Notes: a model not told the origin generated them from the letters alone. A DNA stretch of 41,460 nucleotides from Planctomycetota bacterium (GCA_016220095.1 JACRIJ010000057.1:1-41460), one strand, 5' to 3'. Positions 15,247-25,910 are shown, counted from the stretch's first letter. Made by a program: numbers and translations.

Positions 15247-16767
15247 ATGCCGGATAATTCAAAATCAAGCAATATACCGGAGCCGGTGACGGTTCCTCCC
15301 ATGAAGGACAAAGCTCTTAAGGGCATTGGCGCGGTTTTCCTTTCACAAGCCGCGACGCGCGTAATAAAACTCGTTTACCAGATATTGTTGGCGAATTTTC
15401 TCCTCCAGGTGGAAATGGGCATTGTCGCGATAAGCGATACCTTATTGGGCGTACTGCAGAATCTGGCTAATTTCGGCATCTCACAGGCCGTAATCCAATC
15501 GCGTGAAGACGACGAGGAAAAGCTCCTCGCGACCGGATTCTGGATGCGGTTTTTTTTCGGGGTAGTGACCGCCGTAGTTATTTTTATTATAGCCCCGTAT
15601 TGGGCGGAACATAACCATAACAGTGCGATTACGGATGTAGTCAGAATCTTTGCCCTGAATCTCGTTCTGGCCTCGGCCGGATTTGCCGCGCATACCAATT
15701 TTACAAAACATATCCAATTCAAACCCATCGCGATTTGCCAGGTAATAGCTACTTTTGTAAGTTGTTCGGCCGGCATAATTATCGTAATACTGCTTCCGCC
15801 ATACCAGAGATACTGGGGAATGGTTTTTTCAGGCGTGATATTTACAGTGGTTTTTTCCACGCTGATTATATGGAAGGGCAGGAACGTGCCTTTGCGCAAA
15901 TTCGATTTCCGGCTCGCGCTCGGGCTTTTCGGTTATGGAAAATTCCTTTTCGTTGCCAGCATTCTTTCGGTGGTAGTCAATTATTATGACAACTGGTTTG
16001 TCAGCCAGATTACCGGCAGTTTGAGCATGGTCGGGATTTATTATGTGGCATACACGTGGGGAAACCGCGTTGTCACGGACATAGTGCATAATTTTTCCGG
16101 CGTACTGTTTCCCGCTATGAGCAGGCTCCAGTCAGAACCAGAGAGGTTTCGCAAGGCGTACCTGGATACGCTGAAATACATCACGATTATCGTAACCCCG
16201 ATATCATTAGGCCTGCTTGTATTGGCAGGGCATTTCGTGTACGGCGTCCTCGGCCCCAAATGGGCGGACGCCATAGCGCCGCTGAGGATATTCTGTTTGT
16301 TTGCGATATTCAGGGCGATAGGCGTGACCAATACCAATGCGCTGAACGCGGCAGGAAAGGCAAAATTGCTTGCAGTAATTCCGGTTTTATTTATCGCGTT
16401 ATCCATAGCGCCCTTGATATTGCTTACAAAGGCGTACGGTATAGCGGGAACGGCTGTTGCGTTACTGCTTACGGTAATTGTTACCACGTCGCTGAGTTCG
16501 TATTTTGCGAATAGAACCGTCAATGCCGGTTTCAGGGCGTTCTGGGACAGTGTATATAAGCCGTTGTTTTGCGCGCTTATAATGGCGGGATTTGTTTATG
16601 CGTTGGATGCGTTTACAATGACGGGCTACAGCAAGGTAAAATTCATTTTACTCGGCCTCAGCGGCGCGATTGTTTACGTGCTGGCCGGCGCTCTGTTAAT
16701 GCCGGAGACAGTTGCTGAAATATTTAGTCTTATGAAGAGAGTAATTAAAAAGACCAGTAGCGAGTAA
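15247..16767 (+). CDS. Wzx-like polysaccharide flippase (MATE/MOP superfamily)
   Basis: Integral membrane protein of 506 residues from the ATG at 15247, predicted to flip lipid-linked oligosaccharides across the inner membrane. Multiple hydrophobic helices span the whole length. The N-terminal region GIGAVFLSQAATRVIKLVYQ and the following stretch, with QAVIQSREDDEEKL and VVNYYDNWFVSQITG, fit the lipopolysaccharide O-antigen translocase family. The frame is open 33 codons further upstream, but that segment is encoded by a heptamer repeat tract. An ATG at 15301 is an alternative. It follows the glycosyltransferase on the same strand, suggesting one pathway for a surface polysaccharide. Confidence 0.87.
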   Translation: MPDNSKSSNIPEPVTVPPMKDKALKGIGAVFLSQAATRVIKLVYQILLANFLLQVEMGIVAISDTLLGVLQNLANFGISQAVIQSREDDEEKLLATGFWMRFFFGVVTAVVIFIIAPYWAEHNHNSAITDVVRIFALNLVLASAGFAAHTNFTKHIQFKPIAICQVIATFVSCSAGIIIVILLPPYQRYWGMVFSGVIFTVVFSTLIIWKGRNVPLRKFDFRLALGLFGYGKFLFVASILSVVVNYYDNWFVSQITGSLSMVGIYYVAYTWGNRVVTDIVHNFSGVLFPAMSRLQSEPERFRKAYLDTLKYITIIVTPISLGLLVLAGHFVYGVLGPKWADAIAPLRIFCLFAIFRAIGVTNTNALNAAGKAKLLAVIPVLFIALSIAPLILLTKAYGIAGTAVALLLTVIVTTSLSSYFANRTVNAGFRAFWDSVYKPLFCALIMAGFVYALDAFTMTGYSKVKFILLGLSGAIVYVLAGALLMPETVAEIFSLMKRVIKKTSSE

Positions 16768-16847
16768 CGACCCTTCGGTGAACTCAGGGTCTACGGAGCA
16801 GCGGGTAGCGAGTACCGAGGACGACGTACGGTGGACGATTTTAATTC

Positions 16848-16882
16848 CATCCCCTCTTGGGAGGGGACGCAGGGGTGGGTTG
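16848..16882 (+). repeat. GGGGTG-tailed dispersed palindrome
   Basis: CCCCTCTTGGGAGGGG hairpin followed by ACGCAGGGGTGGGTTG, a close match to the copy at 2211-2243. It lies between the convergent flippase and BON genes. The sequence before it (16770-16845) is degenerate repeat. Confidence 0.65.
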
Positions 16883-16917
16883 CATTGTACTGTCCGCCTG
16901 TTGCAAGTTTGAAAAAT

Positions 16918-17217
16918 TCATTTAATGATTAATTGGGATGTAACGTTTTTAACCCCGCGCACGCCTGCTGTTATGCTTATGGCCAGGTCCTGCTGTTTTT
17001 GGCTGTGTACGATTCCGCTTAACGTAACATTGCCGTTTACGCAGTCAATTCTTATAAGAGTCTGGTCTATCCTGCCGTCCTTATGCAGGGCGTAATTCAC
17101 ATTGCTTTTTATGGTTTCATCGGATAATACCTCGCCGGTATTCCGCTGGCCGCTGTTACTGCAGTACATCGCGGACAAGATAAGAATTATTAGCGATAGA
17201 ATAAATGTTTTTTGCAT
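16918..17217 (-). CDS. Secreted BON-domain protein
   Basis: Small exported protein of 99 residues. A hydrophobic signal segment (about 3-18) is followed by Cys18, but the context SAMYC is a poor lipobox, so lipidation is doubtful. Residues 33-99 form a BON domain: SDETIKSNVNYALHKDG, IRIDCVNGNVTLSGIVHS and VRGVKNVTSQLII. BON domains bind phospholipid or peptidoglycan-associated structures in the periplasm (OsmY, Kon family). It starts 21 bases after the upstream 815-residue ORF, so the two are probably co-transcribed. Confidence 0.8.
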   Translation of the reverse strand: MQKTFILSLIILILSAMYCSNSGQRNTGEVLSDETIKSNVNYALHKDGRIDQTLIRIDCVNGNVTLSGIVHSQKQQDLAISITAGVRGVKNVTSQLIIK

Positions 17218-17238
17218 ATATATCCATGCCCTCGTTTT

Positions 17239-19668
17239 TTAATAGACATATTTCAGCGCCAATGCGACGGCTTCCTGGAGCCTAAAATCCGGCTTTATCA
17301 CAATTTCCATGCCGTCTTCTTTTTCAATTATGTAAAAATAAGCAGGCAGTTTGTCTTTGGTGGAGCCGCCGCCTGAAAATCCCCTTTTCAACAGCCTGTC
17401 CAAGGTCAATACTGAAATAATGTTCACATAGCCGAAGGTTGATGCTTCGGCAGGGAAAAGCTGTGCCCAATCTTTTTGCTCTTTGGTTTCAACGGGTTTT
17501 TCTGCGGCGAAGTTTATGACGGTTCTCAGGCTGTACGAATTCAATAATTCGATGAATACGGTGTCGTTTACAATAGCCGCGCCTGGCCTGAACCAGTTCC
17601 AGTCGTCTTCCTGAGAGTTGAAGAGCTTGTTTTCCTTGTAGGTTTCCTCTGTCATTGTTACGCCGAACAGTTTTTCTGAAAATTCCTTGATTGTTTCTTT
17701 GACTTTTGCGTCTTCCTTTAATGTGCAGAAAAAGGCAGCGCCGGGCAGGTAGTATCCGCGCGGGTTTTTCGCCGGTTTGTCTATCATGATAAAACCAAAG
17801 CTATCCTTTACGCCGGATGAAAGCTCTTTGATGCAGTCGTACACGGATTTATAATTGCCGGCAGGGTCAAATTCGCCCGTGCCTGGGGCTGATGCGGTTT
17901 CTTTCAGGCAGTTTTCAATACCCAGCCAATACTGGTCTGCCGGTTTCGTGAGGGTTTTTGCGATAAAAAAAGCGGCGTCAACTGCAGGGATTTTTTTCAG
18001 GCATTCCCTGTTGCCGGGTTGTGTGCGGAAGACATCATAAAGACTGCTGTTTTTAATATAGGTTTGCAGTTTTAATACCGGCAGGTTTTCTTCCATGGTT
18101 ATCCCAAAAAACGTCACGGGCATTTTATTCAGCTGGAAAACTTTTTCCGCGTAAAAAAAAGCGTCTATTTCGTTTATTGTCCGTACGGTTTCAGCCGCTA
18201 ATCTGAACGGTTTGATAAAACCTCCGGCCACGGCGTTATCATCCATTCGTTTCAGGGCGCCTTTGCAATCCGCGTCTTCGGCCTCTGCAAAGGCGTCAAA
18301 TGAACCCGCAGAGTTCAGCCTGCGCAGGCGCGCATAGTCGGAAGACACGATTATTTCATCTTTGAGAAACTGAATAAACAGAAAGTATCCTTTGGCCGAT
18401 GAGATTATATAAACCGGCGCTTGCCCTTCTATGGCAATCATATCCCGGCCTATAAGGAAGGTGTTTTCAATGAACATTCGTATGGCCGGCTCGGTGAGAC
18501 GGGCGCTCGCAATAAAATCCGGCGCGAATACGTTGACCGGGGACCGGTATTGCCATTGAAGCCCGTACACTATGAAGTCAAGCGAATTTATGCCTTTGAG
18601 GATTTTTACAGCCGAAAGCATGTCAGGGTCTTTTTCAATGAGTTCTTTCAGGTTTTTTGCGGCTTCCTCACCGAGCGCTTTTTCGTCAAATATTGTGGCT
18701 GACAATTCGTCCAATTTGTTAATACTGGCGTATAATGGCACATTTGGTTTTTTTATAGCGCCGGATTTTACAATATCCTCTGCCCATTTCTGCCAGCCTT
18801 CGGCTATTTTGGCCTTGCTTTCCGCAGGGTAGGAGTAAATAAGGGAGTCCGGGGCTTCGTCGGCAAGCATGCGCAGGCATGTCATCGCATTGGTGGAAAC
18901 CAGCTGTTCGGTGTTTTTCAGGGCATTGGCAATGTAATCCGCGCATTCATGCATGCGGAGCCTTGTGAAGGCATAGCAAAGATAAACAATCGTCAATCTG
19001 TCGGAAAAGGTTTTTAATTCCAGTAATTTAGCGCGGGATTTCGGCGTATCAAGCCGTTCCAATGCCGTTATGCAGATGCATCGCAGGGATATGTCATAGG
19101 AGGAATCCTTTGTTTTTGAAACGGTATTTATGATAAAGTCCTCGGCGCCGATATATCTGTTCAGGCCGAAGATGTGAATACCGGCAATGAGGGCGCCCGC
19201 AGTGCGTTGTGGAGACTGCAATTTCGTAAGCAATGCGGCGTAGAATTTTTCATTCCCCTGCCAGATTCTGATGAAGGATTCGTCAGGTATGGCGTTGTTG
19301 AAAAATTCATCAACGCTATAGGTGGAAAAATTGCCTTCCTGTCCCGCTCTGGCGAATTCGTTGATTACCGAAGAAACCGTTTCTTCCATGAGGGCGTCGG
19401 ATGTGATCCATTTGCCTGATACCATGAGAAGCTGTTTAGCCCACATTTTTACCTGGAATGAAGGGGCCTTGAGCGCCTCAAGGAGCGCCGGGGCGGATTT
19501 CTCAATGCCGCGCAGGAGCTGGTTAAAGGCCTCCTGTTGGACGGCCCGGTCGGCGCTGTCAAGGCCATTGATTAATTGGGCGACGCTTTTTTCCTGCTGG
19601 GAAAAACCGTTAAAAGGGCATAATACCAGACTGAAAAAAAGTATTATTGCGAAAGAATACCTTGACAT
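17239..19668 (-). CDS. Large secreted protein with N-terminal HEAT-like repeats
   Basis: An 809-residue protein starting at the ATG whose codon begins at 19668 on the minus strand, chosen because a GGAG site lies seven bases upstream. The frame is open six more codons. A signal peptide (about 1-23, ending NGFSQQ) is followed by helical, HEAT-like repeats (about 30-300), including DSADRAVQQEAFNQLLRG and APSFQVKMWAKQLL. The rest (about 330-809) is a mixed alpha/beta region without a recognised domain, ending in a hydrophobic segment. It is probably periplasmic. Such proteins in related genomes are generally unnamed. It is co-directional with a downstream BON-domain gene, so an envelope role is likely (inference). 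No catalytic motif was identified. Confidence 0.75.
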   Translation of the reverse strand: MSRYSFAIILFFSLVLCPFNGFSQQEKSVAQLINGLDSADRAVQQEAFNQLLRGIEKSAPALLEALKAPSFQVKMWAKQLLMVSGKWITSDALMEETVSSVINEFARAGQEGNFSTYSVDEFFNNAIPDESFIRIWQGNEKFYAALLTKLQSPQRTAGALIAGIHIFGLNRYIGAEDFIINTVSKTKDSSYDISLRCICITALERLDTPKSRAKLLELKTFSDRLTIVYLCYAFTRLRMHECADYIANALKNTEQLVSTNAMTCLRMLADEAPDSLIYSYPAESKAKIAEGWQKWAEDIVKSGAIKKPNVPLYASINKLDELSATIFDEKALGEEAAKNLKELIEKDPDMLSAVKILKGINSLDFIVYGLQWQYRSPVNVFAPDFIASARLTEPAIRMFIENTFLIGRDMIAIEGQAPVYIISSAKGYFLFIQFLKDEIIVSSDYARLRRLNSAGSFDAFAEAEDADCKGALKRMDDNAVAGGFIKPFRLAAETVRTINEIDAFFYAEKVFQLNKMPVTFFGITMEENLPVLKLQTYIKNSSLYDVFRTQPGNRECLKKIPAVDAAFFIAKTLTKPADQYWLGIENCLKETASAPGTGEFDPAGNYKSVYDCIKELSSGVKDSFGFIMIDKPAKNPRGYYLPGAAFFCTLKEDAKVKETIKEFSEKLFGVTMTEETYKENKLFNSQEDDWNWFRPGAAIVNDTVFIELLNSYSLRTVINFAAEKPVETKEQKDWAQLFPAEASTFGYVNIISVLTLDRLLKRGFSGGGSTKDKLPAYFYIIEKEDGMEIVIKPDFRLQEAVALALKYVY

Positions 19669-19719
19669 TAAATAGCTCCAAAACAAATATTCCCGATTTA
19701 AGAGTTTTCTATTTTTCTA

Positions 19720-19748
19720 ATATAACATTTATATGAGGGAAATGTCAA
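19720..19748 (-). promoter_or_regulatory. Promoter of the HEAT-like gene
   Basis: On the minus strand TTGACA (19743-19748) and TTATAT (19720-19725) are spaced 17 bases apart. The -35 box is perfect. An 18-base spacing giving TATATT is equally possible. The predicted start lies about 45 bases before the GGAG-preceded ATG. Confidence 0.65.
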
Positions 19749-19939
19749 TGTTTTTGTTCCCGTTTTTCAACAACAGATTAAGCAGATTGAACGGATTAAC
19801 GACGAAACAACTGAATAACGAAACAACCTGTCCGACGGAACGACGAAATGGAGCCACAGATTACGACGAAGGATGAAGAAGGACGTTATCCAAGGTTCGA
19901 GATCCGGGTGCCGAGATCCGGGCGCCGAGATGATTCTGC
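19749..19939. repeat. Repeat tracts between divergent promoters
   Basis: The tract holds an ACAACAGATTAAGCAGATTG unit (19769-19790), ACGAAACAACGAAAC variants, and two CCGAGATCCGGG heptamer-type units (19900-19930). No gene is seen between the divergent HEAT-like gene and the ABC permease. Confidence 0.5.
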
Positions 19940-19968
19940 TTGACTTGCCTTCATATCTTTCATATATT
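19940..19968 (+). promoter_or_regulatory. Promoter of the ABC importer operon
   Basis: TTGACT at 19940-19945 and TATATT at 19963-19968 with a 17-base spacer. It lies 90 bases before the first permease start. Confidence 0.65.
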
Positions 19969-20057
19969 AATAAACGTTTATATGCCGCGAAGACGCTAAA
20001 GCACGATAGGCGCAAGTTGTTTTGCGATGGTTGGTACTCAGTCCGTTAAATCTTTTT

Positions 20058-21038
20058 ATGTTTTCATATATTATCCGAAAAAGCCTTTATGCCATACCTA
20101 TACTCATAGGCGTGAATGTAATCACATTCCTGCTGTTTTTTGTGGTCAATCCGCCCGACATTATGGCGCGCAGGATGCTTGGAGAGAAAAACGTCACCCC
20201 TGAGGCCATACAGAAATGGAAAAGCGATAACGGGTACAATCTGCCTTCTTTTGTCAATACCAAAGAGGCCGGATGGGCCGTTGTTACGAATACTATTTTT
20301 TTTCAAAAATCAATGCGCCTGTTCTGGTTTGATTTTGGCCGTTCGGACAGGACCAAGGTTGATATCGGAAGTGAAATCAAGCAGAGGATGGGGCCGAGTT
20401 TTCTGCTCGCGCTTCCTACTTTCATTTTCGGAATCATGGTGGAAATAGTCATGGCAATGCTTATAGCCTATTACCGCGGGAGCTATCTGGATTTCTGGAC
20501 GGTTTTGATATGCGTTATAATGATGTCCGTTTCAATGTTGTTCTATATAATAGGCGCCCAGTATTTTTTCGGAAAAGTGTTGAAGTTATTTCCGATATCC
20601 GGGTACGATACGGGCATATATTCGCTGAAATTTATCATGCTTCCGGTCATTATAGGGATTATAGGAGGGGTTGGCGTCGGGATAAGGTTTTACCGCACGC
20701 TGTTTCTTGAAGAAGTTTCAAAGGATTACGTGCGCACCGCGCGGGCCAAAGGTCTCAGCGAGAGGTCGGTGCTTTTCAGGCATGTCCTGAAAAACGCGAT
20801 GATTCCCATACTTACGGATGTAATGATGACACTGCCGTTCCTGTTCGTGGGAAGCCTGCTGATGGAATCGTTTTTCGCCATACCCGGCCTGGGCAGTTTT
20901 ACGATAGACGCGATTAACGCGCAGGATTTTGCCATTGTGCGTTCAATGGTATTCCTCGGTGCCGTATTATACATAATCGGGCAGTTGCTTACGGACATCA
21001 GCTATACGATAGCGGATCCGAGAATCAGATTGTCGTGA
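20058..21038 (+). CDS. Opp/Dpp-type ABC permease, first subunit
   Basis: Inner-membrane permease of a peptide/nickel-type importer (DppB/OppB family), 326 residues from the ATG at 20058. A TTG at 20022 is less likely. The N-terminal helix YIIRKSLYAIPILIGVNVITF is typical, and six helices can be placed. The EAA loop that contacts the ATPase is clear (DYVRTARAKGLSERSVLFRHVLKNAMIPI), as is the C-terminal DISYTIADPRIRLS signature. A soluble insert after helix 1 (about residues 35-110) is usual for this subfamily. The second permease follows after 89 bases and the ATPase further down. No substrate-binding protein is encoded nearby, so the substrate cannot be predicted beyond oligopeptide-like. Confidence 0.9.
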   Translation: MFSYIIRKSLYAIPILIGVNVITFLLFFVVNPPDIMARRMLGEKNVTPEAIQKWKSDNGYNLPSFVNTKEAGWAVVTNTIFFQKSMRLFWFDFGRSDRTKVDIGSEIKQRMGPSFLLALPTFIFGIMVEIVMAMLIAYYRGSYLDFWTVLICVIMMSVSMLFYIIGAQYFFGKVLKLFPISGYDTGIYSLKFIMLPVIIGIIGGVGVGIRFYRTLFLEEVSKDYVRTARAKGLSERSVLFRHVLKNAMIPILTDVMMTLPFLFVGSLLMESFFAIPGLGSFTIDAINAQDFAIVRSMVFLGAVLYIIGQLLTDISYTIADPRIRLS

Positions 21039-21127
21039 AACTGACTCTGTAATTTTTACGCAAGAAGCACAGAAGATAGAACGAACGTTTTCAGCCACGA
21101 GGGCGCGAAGTCGCGAAGACTTATGTT

Positions 21128-22375
21128 ATGAATGCTGGCTATTGTGCTAAAACATGCGTCCTTCGTGTCTTAGTGTCTTCGTGGCAAGGAATTGTTGTCG
21201 TTTTAGTTGCGGCGATGTTGCTTAATTACTATATGAACGGATTTATGCAGACAATAAATATTCATCTTGACGCATACTGCGTTGCGGGCAATTGCGCGGT
21301 GTTTTTGCTTATACTGCTGATAATAAGGTTTATCCAGTCGGCGGCGCACAGGGAGCATTATCGCATGGCGTGGCGTCAGCTTAAGGTAAAAGTATTGCCG
21401 ATGATATCAATGGTTATTCTGTGCATTTATGTGTTATTAGCATTGATGGACAGCATAGCGTGGCATGACAGAGCGCTTAATCCCGACGGCAGTCCGTCGG
21501 TAAATGTCGGCAATTATCCGGTTTTTGATACAAATTCCCTGACTCTTCTGGACAGGGCGTTCTCTTCACTGAGGAAAAACAATGAAAAGACCTTTTCCGC
21601 GCCTTTTGCCGGCGAGCAGTTTACTATGGAGACGATTGTTAAGGCCAACGGCGCCAAGCAGAGGATAACCCCTAAACTTAAATATCCCGGCGCCCACTGG
21701 TTGGGCACGGACAAGGTCGGCAGTGACGTGCTTTTTGCCGCGCTCAAAGGCGTGCGCACCGCGCTGATAGTAGGGGGCCTGACGACGTTGATAGTAATAC
21801 CTTTCGCGATTTTTTTCGGCGTTATGGCCGGCTTTTTCGGGAAATGGATTGATGATATAATACAGTATTCTTATACTACGCTGGCATCAATTCCCAATGT
21901 GCTTTTGATAGTCAGTTTCATGTTGTTGATGGACAAAGGGCTGTTTCAGCTCTGCATAATTCTGGGAGTGACCAATTGGACGGGCCTGTGCAGGTTTCTG
22001 CGCGGCGAGACGTTAAAGTTACGCGAACTTGATTATGTACAGGCCGCCGAGGCGCTCGGCGTGAGCCGTTTAAAAATAATATACAGGCACATAGTGCCCA
22101 ATTTGATGCATATTGTATTGATAGCCTGCGTACTGCGTTTCAGCGCCATGGTGCTTACTGAGGCCGTGCTCAGTTATATAGGCATAGGAGTCGGTTCCAA
22201 TACAGGCAGTTGGGGCACTATGATAAATGCGGCGCGCCTGGATTTAACGAGAGAGCCCGTAGTCTGGTGGAACCTGCTTGCGGCATTCGTGTTTATGATA
22301 GGGCTGATATTGCCCGCGAATATTTTCGGCGACGCCCTCCGGGACGCTTTGGACCCGAAACTGAAGACGAGATGA
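21128..22375 (+). CDS. Opp/Dpp-type ABC permease, second subunit
   Basis: DppC/OppC-family permease, up to 415 residues, longer than the usual 300. The extra length is an N-terminal region with helices at about 21-36 and 54-68, before the family's own first helix (about 95-112), and a periplasmic insert (about 113-190). Typical segments are HWLGTDKVGSDVL, the EAA loop DYVQAAEALGVSRLKIIYRHIVPN, and the C-terminal LPANIFGDALRDALDPKLK. The first 15 or so codons fall in a CTTCGTGTCTTAGTGTCTTCG repeat-like stretch, so the real start may be the GTG at 21173 or the ATG at 21215. It pairs with the upstream permease and the fused ATPase. Confidence 0.88.
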   Translation: MNAGYCAKTCVLRVLVSSWQGIVVVLVAAMLLNYYMNGFMQTINIHLDAYCVAGNCAVFLLILLIIRFIQSAAHREHYRMAWRQLKVKVLPMISMVILCIYVLLALMDSIAWHDRALNPDGSPSVNVGNYPVFDTNSLTLLDRAFSSLRKNNEKTFSAPFAGEQFTMETIVKANGAKQRITPKLKYPGAHWLGTDKVGSDVLFAALKGVRTALIVGGLTTLIVIPFAIFFGVMAGFFGKWIDDIIQYSYTTLASIPNVLLIVSFMLLMDKGLFQLCIILGVTNWTGLCRFLRGETLKLRELDYVQAAEALGVSRLKIIYRHIVPNLMHIVLIACVLRFSAMVLTEAVLSYIGIGVGSNTGSWGTMINAARLDLTREPVVWWNLLAAFVFMIGLILPANIFGDALRDALDPKLKTR

Positions 22376-22492
22376 AGAGTTACGGAGTTTAGTATTTTAC
22401 GTCTCAATCGCTAAGCCCGCTAAGCGCGCTAAGACGGTTACAGGTATACGTTGCGTCGCTTTGCGTCCTTTGCGGCTTAACTGCTTTCCACG

Positions 22493-22647
22493 ACGTTCGT
22501 AATCCGTAATTCGTAGTCCGTAATCTGTAATCCGTAGTCGTCCCGTCGTAATCTTCTCGTTTGTAAATTGTCTCGTCGTAATCTTTCCGTCGGTAAACGT
22601 TTCGTCGTAATCTTCTAATCTGTAATCTTTTAATCTGTAATCTAATA
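22493..22647 (+). repeat. CGTAATC heptamer tract upstream of the ABC ATPase gene
   Basis: A degenerate tandem array of seven-base units (CGTAATC, CGTAATT, CGTAGTC, TGTAATC and variants) runs to within four bases of the ATPase start codon. Shorter AAGCGCGCTAAG repeats precede it at 22405-22436. No ribosome-binding site is visible in front of the ATPase start, so the array also forms the whole upstream region of that gene. Confidence 0.65.
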
Positions 22648-22650
22648 CAT

Positions 22651-24660
<2,010 letters not shown>

Positions 24661-24688
24661 AAATTGATATAAACAGCACCCGTAAAGC

Positions 24689-25030
24689 GTACCGGATTTC
24701 CCCATATTTGCCGCGGTGGAAGAAGCCATAGCCGCAATCCTGCCTCGTCTTATTACATTTTTATACAATCATTAGGGCTAAGCGGACCTTAACGTTCCGG
24801 TGTCATGGGCAAAAGGACTTGTCGGTTTTATGATGCCGAAGCTTGAAGAGGAACTTAAGGCCGAAGGCTGTAATTTTAACAGGGATGAATTCATGGCCAT
24901 GATAAACGACAACAGGCATGGTAAACTTATTAACGTTCAAAACGGCAAGAACAAGGTTGGAATTTTAATAAAGAGACAATCCGTATTTTTTCCTTTACTG
25001 CTTTTCGCGTTGTTACGGCGAAAATACTGA
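24689..25030 (+). pseudogene. Possible decayed small gene with two in-frame stops
   Basis: One reading frame shows protein-like sequence on both sides of two close stops (about 24773 and 24779). Upstream it reads VPDFPIFAAVEEAIAAILPR, then after the stops NVPVSWAKGLVGFMMPKLEE and NFNRDEFMAMIND, with a frayed hydrophobic tail. The amphipathic, conserved-looking composition before the stops suggests one former gene of about 110 residues rather than a new start at the GTG at 24800. Alternatively, the 76-residue ORF from 24800 is a real small gene. No ribosome-binding site or promoter is seen, and the family is unrecognised. Confidence 0.35.
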
Positions 25031-25058
25031 GGTCTTACGCAAGTCCGGTCCTTTCTCG

Positions 25059-25087
25059 TTGACTTTTTCTGGCAGATAATATAGAAT
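25059..25087 (+). promoter_or_regulatory. Promoter of the small-ORF/nucleotidyltransferase pair
   Basis: TTGACT at 25059-25064 and TAGAAT at 25082-25087 with a 17-base spacer. The expected transcription start is at or within a base or two of the ATG at 25096, so the first gene would be read from a leaderless mRNA. Confidence 0.6.
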
Positions 25088-25095
25088 ATGTTGCA

Positions 25096-25314
25096 ATGAA
25101 ATCGCCCAAAACAAAAAAAAACGAAGAACTGCAAATAAGCATACTACGTCAAATGCCGGTTTGGAGGCGCTTGCAGTTGATGGAAGGCCATTCAGCATTT
25201 GTAAAGGAATTATCATTGCAAGGCCTGAGACGCAGGTTCCCTGCCGCAGGCAAAAAGGAGATTTACAGGTTATGGCGGAATTTCTTGTGGGGAGATAGTA
25301 TTCCTGTTTTTTGA
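25096..25314 (+). CDS. Small basic protein, putative antitoxin-like partner
   Basis: A 72-residue protein whose centre, ILRQMPVWRRLQLMEGHSAF followed by ELSLQGLRRRFP, matches a recurrent pattern I remember in small proteins encoded directly before nucleotidyltransferase genes (MSPxxKLxL...LAxxGLRxRxP...LLG). The stop is 12 bases from the next gene. There is no ribosome-binding site, but the promoter at 25059 places the transcription start at the ATG. It is likely mostly helical. Its role as antitoxin or adaptor is inference from the pairing only. Confidence 0.65.
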   Translation: MKSPKTKKNEELQISILRQMPVWRRLQLMEGHSAFVKELSLQGLRRRFPAAGKKEIYRLWRNFLWGDSIPVF

Positions 25315-25326
25315 AGACAAAAACGC

Positions 25327-25905
25327 ATGCCTAATGAAATAAGCGCAATAATGTTGCAGGTTATAGAGGCGTTAAATAAAACGGGCATAAAATATGCCAT
25401 AAGCGGCTCTATTGCGAGTTCTGCTTTCGGAGTTCCGCGCGCTACAATGGACGCTGACTTGATTGTGGATATAAGAGTAGCGGACATCAGAAACCTGATT
25501 GGATTGCTTGAGAAGGATTTTCATATAGAAGCCGAAATAATTAAGAACGCCTTGAGATATTCGTCTTCTTTTAATATCATTCATTTTAAGACATCCTGCA
25601 AAGTTGATTGCTATGTGCTTAAAAACGATGAGTACGAGCAAATCAAATTTTCCCGCCGGAGAAAAGAAAATATACGGGCGGATAAAAAAACAGAAGTGTG
25701 GTTTTTAAGCCCCGAAGATATAGTTCTTAGCAAATTGCAGTGGTTCATCAAGTCAAGTTGCATTTCGGACCGGCAATGGAATGATGTAATCGGCGTTTTA
25801 AAAGTGCAAGGGCGTTTACTTAACAAAAAATATCTTCAAAAATGGTCTGCTGTATTGGACTTACGCGATTTGTTGAAAAAAGCAGAGCAAGCGTCAAAAA
25901 CATAA
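25327..25905 (+). CDS. Nucleotidyltransferase-fold protein (AbiEii/DUF6036-like)
   Basis: Protein of 192 residues with a minimal nucleotidyltransferase motif: G27-S28 in AISGSIASSAFG and the acidic pair D42/D44 in MDADLIVDI. A third acidic candidate lies in the KVDCYVL strand around residue 97. The helical C terminus contains LSPEDIVLSKLQWF, common in AbiEii-like and DUF6036 proteins. Such enzymes can act as toxins that modify tRNA, but many are unassigned. It is more AT-rich than the flanking priA gene. It ends five bases before priA and may be transcribed into it. Confidence 0.75.
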   Translation: MPNEISAIMLQVIEALNKTGIKYAISGSIASSAFGVPRATMDADLIVDIRVADIRNLIGLLEKDFHIEAEIIKNALRYSSSFNIIHFKTSCKVDCYVLKNDEYEQIKFSRRRKENIRADKKTEVWFLSPEDIVLSKLQWFIKSSCISDRQWNDVIGVLKVQGRLLNKKYLQKWSAVLDLRDLLKKAEQASKT

Positions 25906-25910
25906 AGAAT

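Noticed and set aside
13593..16767. Glycosyltransferase and flippase as part of an exosortase/PEP-CTERM system
   Set aside because: Only the N-terminal motif of the glycosyltransferase hints at it. No exosortase, PEP-CTERM protein or other system gene is in the window.
22493..22647. CGTAATC array considered as a CRISPR-like array
   Set aside because: The units are seven bases, contiguous and without spacers, and there are no cas genes.
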